Shown here piece by piece: positions 23,801-31,848 of a DNA stretch of 64,000 nucleotides. The DNA comes from Marivita sp003149565. Lineage in GTDB: Bacteria > Pseudomonadota > Alphaproteobacteria > Rhodobacterales > Rhodobacteraceae. Position numbers and translations under genes: made by a program. Positions within the stretch are counted from its first letter, which is position 1. Every line of letters begins with the position of its first letter. The notes beneath the pieces were generated by a model. It was given only the letters and a program-made list of their open reading frames with translations, ran no database searches and had not been told where the DNA came from. The stretch lies in the NCBI RefSeq assembly GCF_965216415.1, contig NZ_CBDCFU010000002.1, one strand, 5' to 3'.

Positions 23801-25096
23801 ATGAACGCCCCGCACCGCGAAACCGGTTTCTTCACCAAATCGCTGGCCGACAGCGACCCGGACCTGTTCCAGTCGATCACCGACGAACTGGGCCGCCAGC
23901 GCGACGAGATCGAGCTGATCGCCTCTGAGAACATCGTCAGCCGCGCCGTGATGGAAGCGCAGGGCTCGGTGATGACCAACAAATATGCCGAAGGCTATCC
24001 CGGCCGTCGCTACTACGGCGGGTGCCAGTTCGTCGATGTGGCCGAAAACCTTGCCATCGAGCGGGCGTGCCAGCTCTTCAATTGCGGTTTCGCCAACGTT
24101 CAGCCGAACTCCGGCTCTCAGGCAAACCAGGGTGTGTTCACCGCGCTCTTGCAGCCGGGCGACACGATCCTTGGCATGAGCCTTGATGCCGGTGGTCACC
24201 TGACCCACGGTGCGGCCCCGAACCAGTCGGGCAAGTGGTTCAACGCGATCCAGTACGGAGTGCGTCAGCAGGACAACATGCTGGACTACGATCAGGTTCA
24301 GGAATTGGCAAACGAACACAAGCCGAAGCTCATCATCGCTGGTGGCTCGGCCATCCCGCGCCAGATCGACTTTGCCAAGATGCGCGAGATCGCGGATTCA
24401 GTAGGTGCTTACCTGCATGTCGACATGGCACACTTTGCCGGACTCGTTGCGGCGGGCGAACACCCCAGCCCGTTCCCGCACGCCCATGTGGCGACAACAA
24501 CAACACACAAAACCCTGCGTGGTCCGCGCGGCGGGATGATCCTGACCAATGACGAGGCGCTGGCCAAGAAGTTCAACTCGGCGATCTTCCCGGGCATTCA
24601 GGGGGGTCCCCTGATGCATGTAATCGCGGCCAAGGCCGTGGCCTTTGGCGAAGCGCTGCGACCCGAGTTCAAGACCTACCAGCAGAACGTGATCCGCAAC
24701 GCGCAGGCGCTGTCGGACCAGCTGATCAAGGGCGGTCTGGACACGGTGACCCACGGCACCGACACCCATGTGGTGCTGGTCGATCTGCGCCCGAAAGGCG
24801 TGAAGGGCAACGCAACCGAAAAGGCACTGGGCCGCGCCCATATCACCTGCAACAAGAACGGCGTGCCGTTCGATCCGGAAAAACCGACGATCACCTCGGG
24901 TATTCGTCTGGGTTCGCCTGCGGGCACGACACGCGGGTTCATGGAATCCGAGTTCCGCCAGATTGCCGACTGGATCATCGAAGTGGTCGATGGGCTGGCC
25001 GCCAATGGTGAGGACGGCAACAGCGCGGTCGAAGACAAAGTTCGCGCCGAAGTGGCCGAGCTGTGCGCCCGCTTCCCGATCTATCCTGATCTTTGA
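23801..25096 (+). CDS. glyA: serine hydroxymethyltransferase
   Basis: 431 residues from the ATG at 23801, which has a strong AAGGAGG; the upstream open frame is not family-like. This PLP enzyme interconverts serine and glycine with tetrahydrofolate. The PLP lysine lies in TTTTHKTLRGPRGG (about 232), and the start LIASENIVSRAVMEAQGS is diagnostic. It complements gcvTHP in the same window. The 3' end is followed by two perfect palindromes and then a classical terminator. Confidence 0.97.
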   Translation: MNAPHRETGFFTKSLADSDPDLFQSITDELGRQRDEIELIASENIVSRAVMEAQGSVMTNKYAEGYPGRRYYGGCQFVDVAENLAIERACQLFNCGFANVQPNSGSQANQGVFTALLQPGDTILGMSLDAGGHLTHGAAPNQSGKWFNAIQYGVRQQDNMLDYDQVQELANEHKPKLIIAGGSAIPRQIDFAKMREIADSVGAYLHVDMAHFAGLVAAGEHPSPFPHAHVATTTTHKTLRGPRGGMILTNDEALAKKFNSAIFPGIQGGPLMHVIAAKAVAFGEALRPEFKTYQQNVIRNAQALSDQLIKGGLDTVTHGTDTHVVLVDLRPKGVKGNATEKALGRAHITCNKNGVPFDPEKPTITSGIRLGSPAGTTRGFMESEFRQIADWIIEVVDGLAANGEDGNSAVEDKVRAEVAELCARFPIYPDL

Positions 25097-25105
25097 GCGG
25101 GGCGC

Positions 25106-25147
25106 ACGATGCGTCGACGCATCGTAACGTTTCCGTCGACGGAAACG
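25106..25147. repeat. tandem perfect palindromes after glyA
   Basis: Two 20-base perfect palindromes, ACGATGCGTCGACGCATCGT (25106-25125) and CGTTTCCGTCGACGGAAACG (25128-25147), are separated by AA. As RNA each would fold into an 8-bp stem closing a UCGA tetraloop. They lie between the glyA stop and its intrinsic terminator and share only the GTCGAC centre. A similar element is at 31108-31129. The function is unknown; RNA 3'-end protection is one possibility. Confidence 0.75.
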
Positions 25148-25170
25148 CATCGCCATAAGTGAACAGCGAA

Positions 25171-25200
25171 GACGCCCGAAAACACCGGGCGTCTTTTTTT
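25171..25200 (+). terminator. intrinsic terminator of glyA
   Basis: GACGCCCG-AAAACAC-CGGGCGTC followed directly by seven T residues is a textbook Rho-independent terminator. It separates glyA from the leader and the cupin-leuA unit. Confidence 0.93.
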
Positions 25201-25246
25201 GCCACCCGTACTTTTCATTTCAATTTTCCGACGTATAGTCGCGGCC

Positions 25247-25333
25247 ATGACACGTTTGGCCCATATCGCAACTCGCCCGCGCTCCTGCGCGCCTCTTGCG
25301 CTGGCCACCCGTCTTCTCCTAATCCGCCTCTGA
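25247..25333 (+). CDS. leucine-rich leader peptide of the cupin-leuA unit
   Basis: 28 codons from ATG to TGA, too short to be called automatically. It encodes seven leucines, four of them in the last six residues, with the tail reading RLLLIRL and codons CTT CTC CTA ATC CGC CTC. It lies between the glyA terminator and a cupin gene that precedes leuA. A possible -10 (TATAGT, 25234-25239) would start RNA at about 25246, making the peptide leaderless, as known for trpL of Sinorhizobium meliloti. Leader peptides rich in the regulated amino acid are the hallmark of ribosome-mediated attenuation of leu operons. No homology search was possible. Confidence 0.72.
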   Translation: MTRLAHIATRPRSCAPLALATRLLLIRL

Positions 25334-25401
25334 GCGCGGCCTATCGGCGCGACCGCTCAGAGGATGCCCGTGACGCGCCGACGCACCCGGATAGGAAAGA
25401 C
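25311..25401 (+). promoter_or_regulatory. candidate leucine attenuator downstream of the leader peptide
   Basis: A 10-bp perfect stem (CCTCTGAGCG 25327-25336 / CGCTCAGAGG 25354-25363) overlaps the leader stop codon. A mutually exclusive 7-bp GC stem (CGGCGCG 25345-25351 / CGCGCCG 25374-25380) overlaps its loop and right arm. The leucine codons (25311-25319) can also pair with the cupin ribosome-binding site GGAAAGAC (25394-25401) with one bulge. There is no U-tract, so control of translation start or Rho access is more likely than intrinsic termination. Inferred by eye. Confidence 0.5.
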
Positions 25402-25403
25402 CG

Positions 25404-25760
25404 ATGAACAAAATCAACCTCGCCGAAAAGCTGGCCCAATTTGCAAGCCATTGGGATCCGCATGTCATTGCAAACTACAATGGCAACGATGTGATGGTGG
25501 TGAAACTGTCGGGCGAATTTCCCTTCCACAAGCATGACGACACGGACGATTTCTTTCTCGTTATTTCAGGCGAAGTAACCATGGACTACGAGGATGCGCC
25601 CTCGGTGACATTCGGACCCGGCGAAATGGTGATCGTGCCGAAAGGTACGCTCCATCGCCCACGCGCCACGGCTGAGGCACACGTGTTGTTAATCGAACCT
25701 GCGGGCGAGCCGAATACCGGCGACAGCGGTGTACCACCGGCCGCCAAGCCTGCGATCTAA
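25404..25760 (+). CDS. small cupin-domain protein
   Basis: 118 residues, a single cupin barrel. Motif 1 is FPFHKHDDTDDFFLVISGEV (about 34-53), with two His and a distal Glu-type position, and motif 2 is PGEMVIVPKGTLHRP (about 71-85). It probably binds a metal and acts as an isomerase, dioxygenase or sensor; the substrate is unknown. GGAAAG lies 5 bases before the ATG. It is 11 bases upstream of leuA, so the two are cotranscribed and probably share the leucine leader. Confidence 0.85.
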   Translation: MNKINLAEKLAQFASHWDPHVIANYNGNDVMVVKLSGEFPFHKHDDTDDFFLVISGEVTMDYEDAPSVTFGPGEMVIVPKGTLHRPRATAEAHVLLIEPAGEPNTGDSGVPPAAKPAI

Positions 25761-25771
25761 GGACAAAGCAC

Positions 25772-27331
25772 ATGACGGACGACAAGAACAGAGTTGTCAT
25801 CTTCGACACCACTTTGCGCGACGGCGAACAATCCCCCGGCGCAACCATGACCCATGCCGAGAAGCTCGAGATTGCCGAGCTTCTGGACGACATGGGTGTC
25901 GACATCATCGAAGCCGGGTTTCCCATCGCGTCCGAGGGCGATTTCCGCGCGGTGAGCGAGATCGCGCAGCGCTCCAGGAACGCGGTGATCTGCGGCCTCG
26001 CGCGGGCGCAATTGCCGGATATCGACCGCTGCTGGGAAGCGGTGCGCAACGCTGCGAAACCACGCATCCACACGTTCATAGGCACCTCGCCGCTGCACCG
26101 GGCGATCCCGAACCTGTCGCAGGATGAGATGGCCGAGCGGATCGAACAGACCGTGAGCCATGCGCGCAACCTCTGTGACAACGTGCAGTGGTCGCCGATG
26201 GACGCGACGCGGACCGAGTGGGACTACCTCTGCCGCGTGATCGAGATCGCGATCAAGGCGGGTGCCACGACGATCAACATCCCCGACACCGTGGGCTACA
26301 CCGCGCCACGCGAATCCGCCGACCTGATCCGCCGCCTGATCGAGACCGTGCCGGGTGCCGACGAGGTGGTTTTCGCCACGCATTGTCATAACGATCTGGG
26401 CATGGCGACCGCGAACAGCCTTGCCGCGGTAGAAGCGGGCGCACGGCAGATCGAATGCACGATCAACGGCCTTGGCGAACGCGCGGGCAACACCGCGCTG
26501 GAAGAGGTCGTCATGGCCATGAAAGTGCGCAACGACATCATGCCCTTCACGACAGGCATCGATACCAAGAAGATCATGCACATCTCGCGCCGCGTGGCGA
26601 CTGTGTCGGGCTTCCCAGTGCAGTTCAACAAGGCCATCGTTGGCAAGAACGCCTTTGCGCACGAGTCGGGCATTCACCAGGATGGGATGCTCAAAAACGC
26701 CGAGACGTTCGAGATCATGCGTCCCGAGGACGTGGGCCTCGCGGGAACCTCCCTGCCCTTGGGCAAACACTCGGGCCGCGCCGCGCTTCGGGCCAAGCTC
26801 AAGGAATTGGGAGTTGATGTCGGAGACAACCAGCTCAAGGACATCTTCGTGCGCTTCAAGGATCTGGCCGATCGCAAGAAAGAGGTCTTCGACGACGACA
26901 TCCTCGCCCTTGTCACCGCAACAACCGAAGGCGACGACGCGCTGCAGCTCGTGAACCTCAAGGTGGTCTGCGGCACTGGCGGCCCGGCAGAAGCCACGCT
27001 TGAGATGGAGATCAACGGCGAGGACATGTCGGCAGTCAGTGAGGGAGACGGGCCGGTAGATGCGACCTTCAAGGCGATCCGCATGCTGCATCCAAACAAG
27101 GCGCGGTTGCAGCTTTATCAGGTGAACGCGGTCACCGAAGGGACCGATGCGCAGGCGACGGTCAGCGTGCGCCTTGAGGAAGATGGCATGATCGCCACGG
27201 GGCAGTCAGCGGATACCGACACGGTAGTGGCGTCGGCCAAGGCCTATATCCATGCACTCAACCGTTTGATCGTGCGACGCGGCAAGACGGGTAAGGACGT
27301 CAAGGAAATCTCGTACCGGGATGTGACCTGA
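25772..27331 (+). CDS. leuA: 2-isopropylmalate synthase
   Basis: 519 residues. It condenses acetyl-CoA with 2-oxoisovalerate, the committed step of leucine synthesis. The catalytic TIM barrel opens with FDTTLRDGEQSPGATM (about 12-27) and includes FATHCHNDLGMATANS (about 205) with the metal-binding HxH. The C-terminal regulatory domain for leucine feedback is present from about 395. AAGGACA precedes the ATG. The remaining leuBCD genes are not in the window, so leuA with the cupin is a separate transcription unit. Confidence 0.95.
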   Translation: MTDDKNRVVIFDTTLRDGEQSPGATMTHAEKLEIAELLDDMGVDIIEAGFPIASEGDFRAVSEIAQRSRNAVICGLARAQLPDIDRCWEAVRNAAKPRIHTFIGTSPLHRAIPNLSQDEMAERIEQTVSHARNLCDNVQWSPMDATRTEWDYLCRVIEIAIKAGATTINIPDTVGYTAPRESADLIRRLIETVPGADEVVFATHCHNDLGMATANSLAAVEAGARQIECTINGLGERAGNTALEEVVMAMKVRNDIMPFTTGIDTKKIMHISRRVATVSGFPVQFNKAIVGKNAFAHESGIHQDGMLKNAETFEIMRPEDVGLAGTSLPLGKHSGRAALRAKLKELGVDVGDNQLKDIFVRFKDLADRKKEVFDDDILALVTATTEGDDALQLVNLKVVCGTGGPAEATLEMEINGEDMSAVSEGDGPVDATFKAIRMLHPNKARLQLYQVNAVTEGTDAQATVSVRLEEDGMIATGQSADTDTVVASAKAYIHALNRLIVRRGKTGKDVKEISYRDVT

Positions 27332-27336
27332 GACCC

Positions 27337-27385
27337 GGTGCGTGCAAGCACACACCCTACGTAGGGTGCCGTGCTTGCACGCACC
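27337..27385. terminator. large nested hairpin between leuA and the helicase gene
   Basis: A 15-bp perfect stem (27337-27351 / 27371-27385) encloses a second 16-base perfect palindrome CACCCTACGTAGGGTG (27353-27368), joined by a 1/2-base internal loop. It fills the 58 bases between two convergent genes, has no U-tract, and could end transcription from both sides. Confidence 0.7.
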
Positions 27386-27389
27386 AGGT

Positions 27390-29837
27390 TCAATACGGCA
27401 CGCGCCATTTCGGCTTGCTTGGTTGTGCTTCGACCTGCGCCAGACCGCTGGCCTCCATCAGTCGCGTGATCTCTTCCTCCAGAAGCCGTTCATCCGCTTG
27501 CCCCCGCACCGGCACGCGGCCCGGTTCCAGGAACAAAGGCGCTGCCAGCGGCGTGACCCGATCCAACCGCAGCAGATCAACCCGGTCGCCCACGCGCTCC
27601 GCCATCTCGCGGATGCGGGCGAAATCGACCAATCCGCGCATCGCCTCTTCGCGGGTGATCTGCATGAGCAGGTGGTCGGGATCGTATTTCAGCAGCGTGT
27701 CATAAAGGATGTCCGACGACATGGTGGCCTGCCGCCCGGTCTTGCGCTGACCTCCGAGGTTGCGTTCGATCAGGCCCGCAATGGTCGCTGACGCGCGGAA
27801 GGTGCGTTTCATCACGGCATTCCCCGCCAGCCAGCCATCCAAGCCTGCCTCCAACGCGGCCAGATCAAAGAGTGGCGCGGGGTCGATCACCGCGTCCAGG
27901 CCCCAGATCAATACTGCATAATCTGTGGCGACGAAGCCCATGGGTGCCAAACCTTCCTCTTCCATCCGCTTGGTCAGTAGTAGGCCAAGCGTCTGCATCG
28001 CGTTGCGCCCGGCAAAACCATAGGCGACCAATTGCTCGCGCCCGTCATGCGGAAAGCTTTCGATCAAAAGTCGCCCCGGTTCGGGCAAGCGGCTGACGCG
28101 GCGCTGGATGTCGAGCCAGTCGCGCGTGTGGGCCGGCAGTTCCGGCCAATTGTCCCGCTGGAACATGTGCAGAATGCGGTTCGACAGCTGAGTGGAGGTC
28201 GCGAACTTTGTGCCCATGAAGGTAGCGATCTTGGGCTTGCGGCCAGGGTCGCGGGTCACTTCGACGGTGAGTTCGCGCAGGCCTTCATACCGGACGAGCT
28301 GACCCCCGATCAGGAAAGTATCTCCCTTGGTCAGTGTTGCTGCAAAGCCTTCTTCGATTTCACCCAGCGGCGCGCCACCCCGGCCCCGCCATTTCACCTT
28401 GAGCGTGTCGGTGTCCTGAATGGTGCCGATATTCTGCCGGATGCGCGCGGCAGATCGCGGATCCCGCAGCTGCCAGCGGCCATCGGGCAATTGCTTCAGT
28501 CGCTGCCACTGATCGTACGCGCGCAAGGCGTAACCACCCGTAGCGCAGAAATTCAGACAGTCGTCAAACTCGTCGCGAGTGAGGTCTGCATAGGCCCCGG
28601 CGCTTGTCATCTCGGCATAAAGCGCGCCAGCGTCGAACGGACCGGAGCAAGCGGCAATCAGAATGTGCTGGCAGAGCACATCGCGTGGCCCGCGCCCGCG
28701 GCTGTCTCCGTCGAGATCATGCGCTTTGACCGCTTCCAGCGCCGCCACGCATTCCACAACTTCAAACCGGTTGGCAGGAACCAGCAGTGCTTTCGACGGC
28801 GCGTTGTAGCGGTGGTTTGCGCGACCAATGCGCTGCACCAGACGTTTGACGTTCTTCGGCGCGCCGATCTGGATCACCAAATCCACATCGCCCCAGTCGA
28901 TCCCAAGATCAAGGCTGCCGGTGCAGACAATCGCCCGCAGGTCGCCCCGCACCATCGCCGCTTCGACCTTTTCACGTTGTTGCCGGTCGAGTGACCCGTG
29001 ATGGATGCCGATGGGCAAGGCGTCTTCATTGGCGAGCCAGAGATTGTGAAAGAAGATCTCGGCCTGTGCGCGGGTGTTGTGGAAGATCAGCGTCGTCTTG
29101 TGCTGTTTGACCTGCTCCAGCACCGCCCGAATACTGTATTTCGCACCACCACCGGACCAAGGAGGTGGCTCATCCGTGACCAGCATCGAGATGTCCGGCT
29201 CCGGCCCCGGATCGGCGATGACGATTTCGCAGGTGTCCGGATGGCGTGCCAAAAGCCGCGCGATGGCGTCAGGGTCATCGACGGTGGCAGAGAGGCCGAC
29301 ACGGCGCAGGTCGGGGCACATGGCCTGCAAGCGGGCAAGCGCCAGCATCAGTTGATCGCCGCGTTTGGATTCCGCCAGCGCGTGGATCTCATCCACCACC
29401 ACCCGCTGTACGCCTTTGAACATGCGCGGCGCATCTTCATAGCTCGTCAGCAAAGCCAGCGATTCAGGTGTGGTCAGCAGAATATGCGGCGGATCTGCGC
29501 GCTGTCGCTTCTTGATATGGGCCGAGGTGTCACCGGTGCGATCCTCGACCCGGATCGGCAGTCCGGCCTCGTCAATGGGCGTGCGCAGGTTGCGCTTGAT
29601 GTCGGCGGCCAGCGCCTTGAGCGGGCTGACATAAAGCGTGTGCAGCCCGTCGCGCGGATCGTTTGCCAACTCCACCAGCGTCGGCAGGAACCCCGCCAGT
29701 GTCTTGCCGCCCCCGGTGGGCGCGATGAGCAGCAAGCAAGGATCGGACGCCCGGTTCAGCATGTCCTCCTGATGCGGATGGATCGACCATCCTCGGGTGT
29801 CGAACCAGGATTGAAGGGAAGCGGGCAAAGCGGTCAT
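27390..29837 (-). CDS. ligase-associated DEXH-box helicase (Lhr family)
   Basis: 815 residues from the ATG at 29837. Helicase motifs are clear: I APTGGGKTLAGF (about 42), Ia YVSPLKALA, II DEIH (about 150), III LSAT (about 175), VI RIGRANHR (about 340). The Lhr-type winged-helix and beta-barrel C-terminal region follows. The family unwinds RNA-DNA hybrids and is associated in many bacteria with an ATP-dependent ligase, an exonuclease and the PdeM endonuclease in DNA repair. None of those partners is adjacent here; neighbours are leuA and a divergent MFS gene. The tail WRVPY is intact. Confidence 0.88.
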   Translation of the reverse strand: MTALPASLQSWFDTRGWSIHPHQEDMLNRASDPCLLLIAPTGGGKTLAGFLPTLVELANDPRDGLHTLYVSPLKALAADIKRNLRTPIDEAGLPIRVEDRTGDTSAHIKKRQRADPPHILLTTPESLALLTSYEDAPRMFKGVQRVVVDEIHALAESKRGDQLMLALARLQAMCPDLRRVGLSATVDDPDAIARLLARHPDTCEIVIADPGPEPDISMLVTDEPPPWSGGGAKYSIRAVLEQVKQHKTTLIFHNTRAQAEIFFHNLWLANEDALPIGIHHGSLDRQQREKVEAAMVRGDLRAIVCTGSLDLGIDWGDVDLVIQIGAPKNVKRLVQRIGRANHRYNAPSKALLVPANRFEVVECVAALEAVKAHDLDGDSRGRGPRDVLCQHILIAACSGPFDAGALYAEMTSAGAYADLTRDEFDDCLNFCATGGYALRAYDQWQRLKQLPDGRWQLRDPRSAARIRQNIGTIQDTDTLKVKWRGRGGAPLGEIEEGFAATLTKGDTFLIGGQLVRYEGLRELTVEVTRDPGRKPKIATFMGTKFATSTQLSNRILHMFQRDNWPELPAHTRDWLDIQRRVSRLPEPGRLLIESFPHDGREQLVAYGFAGRNAMQTLGLLLTKRMEEEGLAPMGFVATDYAVLIWGLDAVIDPAPLFDLAALEAGLDGWLAGNAVMKRTFRASATIAGLIERNLGGQRKTGRQATMSSDILYDTLLKYDPDHLLMQITREEAMRGLVDFARIREMAERVGDRVDLLRLDRVTPLAAPLFLEPGRVPVRGQADERLLEEEITRLMEASGLAQVEAQPSKPKWRVPY

Positions 29838-29939
29838 GCCCTCTACATATGCCGCCCTTGGGCAAAGAAAAACGCAGAACGCACATTGCAGGCCGGATCG
29901 GCATGACGGATGGTGCACACACTTCCGAAAGGCCTAGGC

Positions 29940-31124
29940 ATGCGCACCCCTCCCCCGCTGTTGTTGACCCTCACACTGTATCTCGCAGGCCTAGGCGCGG
30001 CAGGACAGTTTTCAAAACTGGCGGTGAGTTTCGTCACGCTGACCGAGGTCTACGCCGGACATGGCGAAGCCATACTCGGGCTGGCGGTGTCGCTGATCAG
30101 CCTTGTCGGCCTGATCCTTGGGCTGGTTGCTGGCATCGTCGTCACGCGCATCGGGGCACGACGGGCGCTGCTTGCAGCTTTGGCACTGGGGGCTGTGATG
30201 TCGCTCTGGCAAGCCACGCTGCCTTCATTGCCGGTGCTGATGGTGAGCCGTGTGCTGGAAGGCGCGTCTCATCTGCTGATCGTCGTCGCGGCGCCAACGC
30301 TGATTGCCGAGACCACACCAGACCGATATCGCCCAGCAGCGCTGACGCTCTGGAGCACGTTTTTCGGCGTGGCCTTCGCGCTGACCGCTGTCATTGCGCC
30401 CGGCGTGATCGCGCATGGTGGACTGGCTTTGCTGATCGGAGGGCACGGTGTCTGGATGGCGGTGGCAGGTCTGGCGGTCCTTCTGGTCTTGCCACGCCCG
30501 GTGATGGCCCCATCACCGCCTTCAAGGGTTTCGCTGCTGCGCCGCCATGTGACGGCTTATGCAACACCCGGAATTGCCACGCCAGCCTTGGCGTGGTTGT
30601 GCTATACGCTCACTTTCGTGTCTGTCCTTACGGCTTTGCCGCTCCTGACCCAAGGCACCGCACCCACGTGGCTCGTCGCCATTGCGCCCTTGGTCTCGAT
30701 CGGCGTTGCACTAACCGTGGGCGTTGCCCTTCTGTCCCGCCACCCGGCGCGACCGGTGGTGACGCTGGGGTTTGCGCTTTGTGTGGCTGTGGCCGTCGGC
30801 ATTCTGCTCGCAGGGTTCACCGCGGTCACAGTGATTCTGCTCTTTGCCTGCATGGCCTTTGTTCAAAGCGCGGGTTTTGCCATTGTGCCCCAGATCAATC
30901 CGGATGCGGCATCACGGGCCTTGGCCAATGGGGCGTTGGCTCAGATGGGCAACCTTGGAAATTTGACTGGAACGCCACTGCTTATCGCGCTTTATCAGGG
31001 CGCTCCGGTTCTCGGCCCGTTCCTGTTTCTGGTCATTGCTTATGGCAGTGGTGTTGCGATCAGCTGGGTGCTCGGACGCAGGGCCGTGGCGGCAATGGAT
31101 GCCGGGCCTGTTTCAGTCGACTGA
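29940..31124 (+). CDS. major facilitator superfamily transporter
   Basis: 394 residues from the ATG at 29940 (AAAGG upstream). About twelve hydrophobic segments span the whole protein, with a cytoplasmic loop 2-3 of the form VVTRIGARRALL (about 70), the usual MFS signature position. No large loops or extra domains. The substrate is unknown; drug, amino-acid or sugar export are possible. The start lies 102 bases from the divergent helicase start, and the stop codon is inside a 22-base perfect palindrome. Confidence 0.85.
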   Translation: MRTPPPLLLTLTLYLAGLGAAGQFSKLAVSFVTLTEVYAGHGEAILGLAVSLISLVGLILGLVAGIVVTRIGARRALLAALALGAVMSLWQATLPSLPVLMVSRVLEGASHLLIVVAAPTLIAETTPDRYRPAALTLWSTFFGVAFALTAVIAPGVIAHGGLALLIGGHGVWMAVAGLAVLLVLPRPVMAPSPPSRVSLLRRHVTAYATPGIATPALAWLCYTLTFVSVLTALPLLTQGTAPTWLVAIAPLVSIGVALTVGVALLSRHPARPVVTLGFALCVAVAVGILLAGFTAVTVILLFACMAFVQSAGFAIVPQINPDAASRALANGALAQMGNLGNLTGTPLLIALYQGAPVLGPFLFLVIAYGSGVAISWVLGRRAVAAMDAGPVSVD

Positions 31125-31149
31125 AACAGCGAACGCGTCGCCGCGTTCG
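31108..31149. repeat. palindrome pair at the MFS/ribE junction
   Basis: A 22-base perfect palindrome centred on GTCGAC (31108-31129) covers the MFS stop codon and would fold as a 9-bp stem with a UCGA loop. It is followed at once by CGAACGCG-TCGC-CGCGTTCG (31130-31149), an 8-bp stem with a UCGC loop. No U-tract. The layout copies the pair after glyA at 25106-25147. Confidence 0.72.
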
Positions 31150-31740
31150 TTACCCCTGCATCTCGGCCAGGCGCGCCACGTAACGGGCCAGAGTGTCGAT
31201 TTCGAGGTTGACCCTATCACCCACCTTGGATGCCCCCCAAGTCGTGACCTCTTGGGTGTGCGGAATGATATTCACGCCGAAACGGGTCTCATCGACCTCA
31301 TTGACCGTTAGGGATGTGCCATCGAGCGCCACCGACCCTTTCGGTGCGATGAACCTTGCGAGGGCGCGCGGCGCCTCGAAGGTATAGCGGACACTATCGC
31401 CTTCGGGACGCATCTCGACGATCTCGGCCAGTCCGTCGACATGCCCGGAAACGATATGCCCCCCCAGCTCATCTCCGACCTTGAGCGCACGTTCGAGATT
31501 GATTTTCTGGCCTTCGACCCATTGGCCGATATTGGTCTTGTCCAGCGTTTCAGCGCTGATCTCGACATCGAACCAATCGGGGCCAAGCTCGACAACGGTC
31601 AGACAAACACCACTGCAGGCAATCGACGCGCCGATATCAATGTTTTGTGTGTCATAGGCCGTACCGATGCGCGCGCGCAGGTCGCCCCGGTGTTCGAGGC
31701 TGCGGATTTCCCCAATGTCTGTCACGATACCGGTAAACAT
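31150..31740 (-). CDS. ribE: riboflavin synthase, alpha chain
   Basis: 196 residues from the ATG at 31740, giving the invariant MFTGIV start. It dismutates 6,7-dimethyl-8-ribityllumazine to riboflavin. The two homologous lumazine-binding halves are visible: residues 1-95, with SIACSGVCLTV, and 96-190, with GGHIVSGHVDG and VALDGTSLTVNEV. ribD lies 4.7 kb away on the same strand, with three capsule genes inserted between on the opposite strand. No FMN riboswitch is seen. Confidence 0.95.
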   Translation of the reverse strand: MFTGIVTDIGEIRSLEHRGDLRARIGTAYDTQNIDIGASIACSGVCLTVVELGPDWFDVEISAETLDKTNIGQWVEGQKINLERALKVGDELGGHIVSGHVDGLAEIVEMRPEGDSVRYTFEAPRALARFIAPKGSVALDGTSLTVNEVDETRFGVNIIPHTQEVTTWGASKVGDRVNLEIDTLARYVARLAEMQG

Positions 31741-31848
31741 GATGTAGCCCTCACCGTCATCATCCGCGCTAGCTCCTGCGGAATATTGGTTCTCAGAATG
31801 CCGCTGTGTGTGATAATTGCGGATCAGACCGAGGGATACTGCGCGACC

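Noticed and set aside
31441..31848. Open frame extending kpsS to the left
   Set aside because: Antisense to ribE; a clear Shine-Dalgarno supports 31849.
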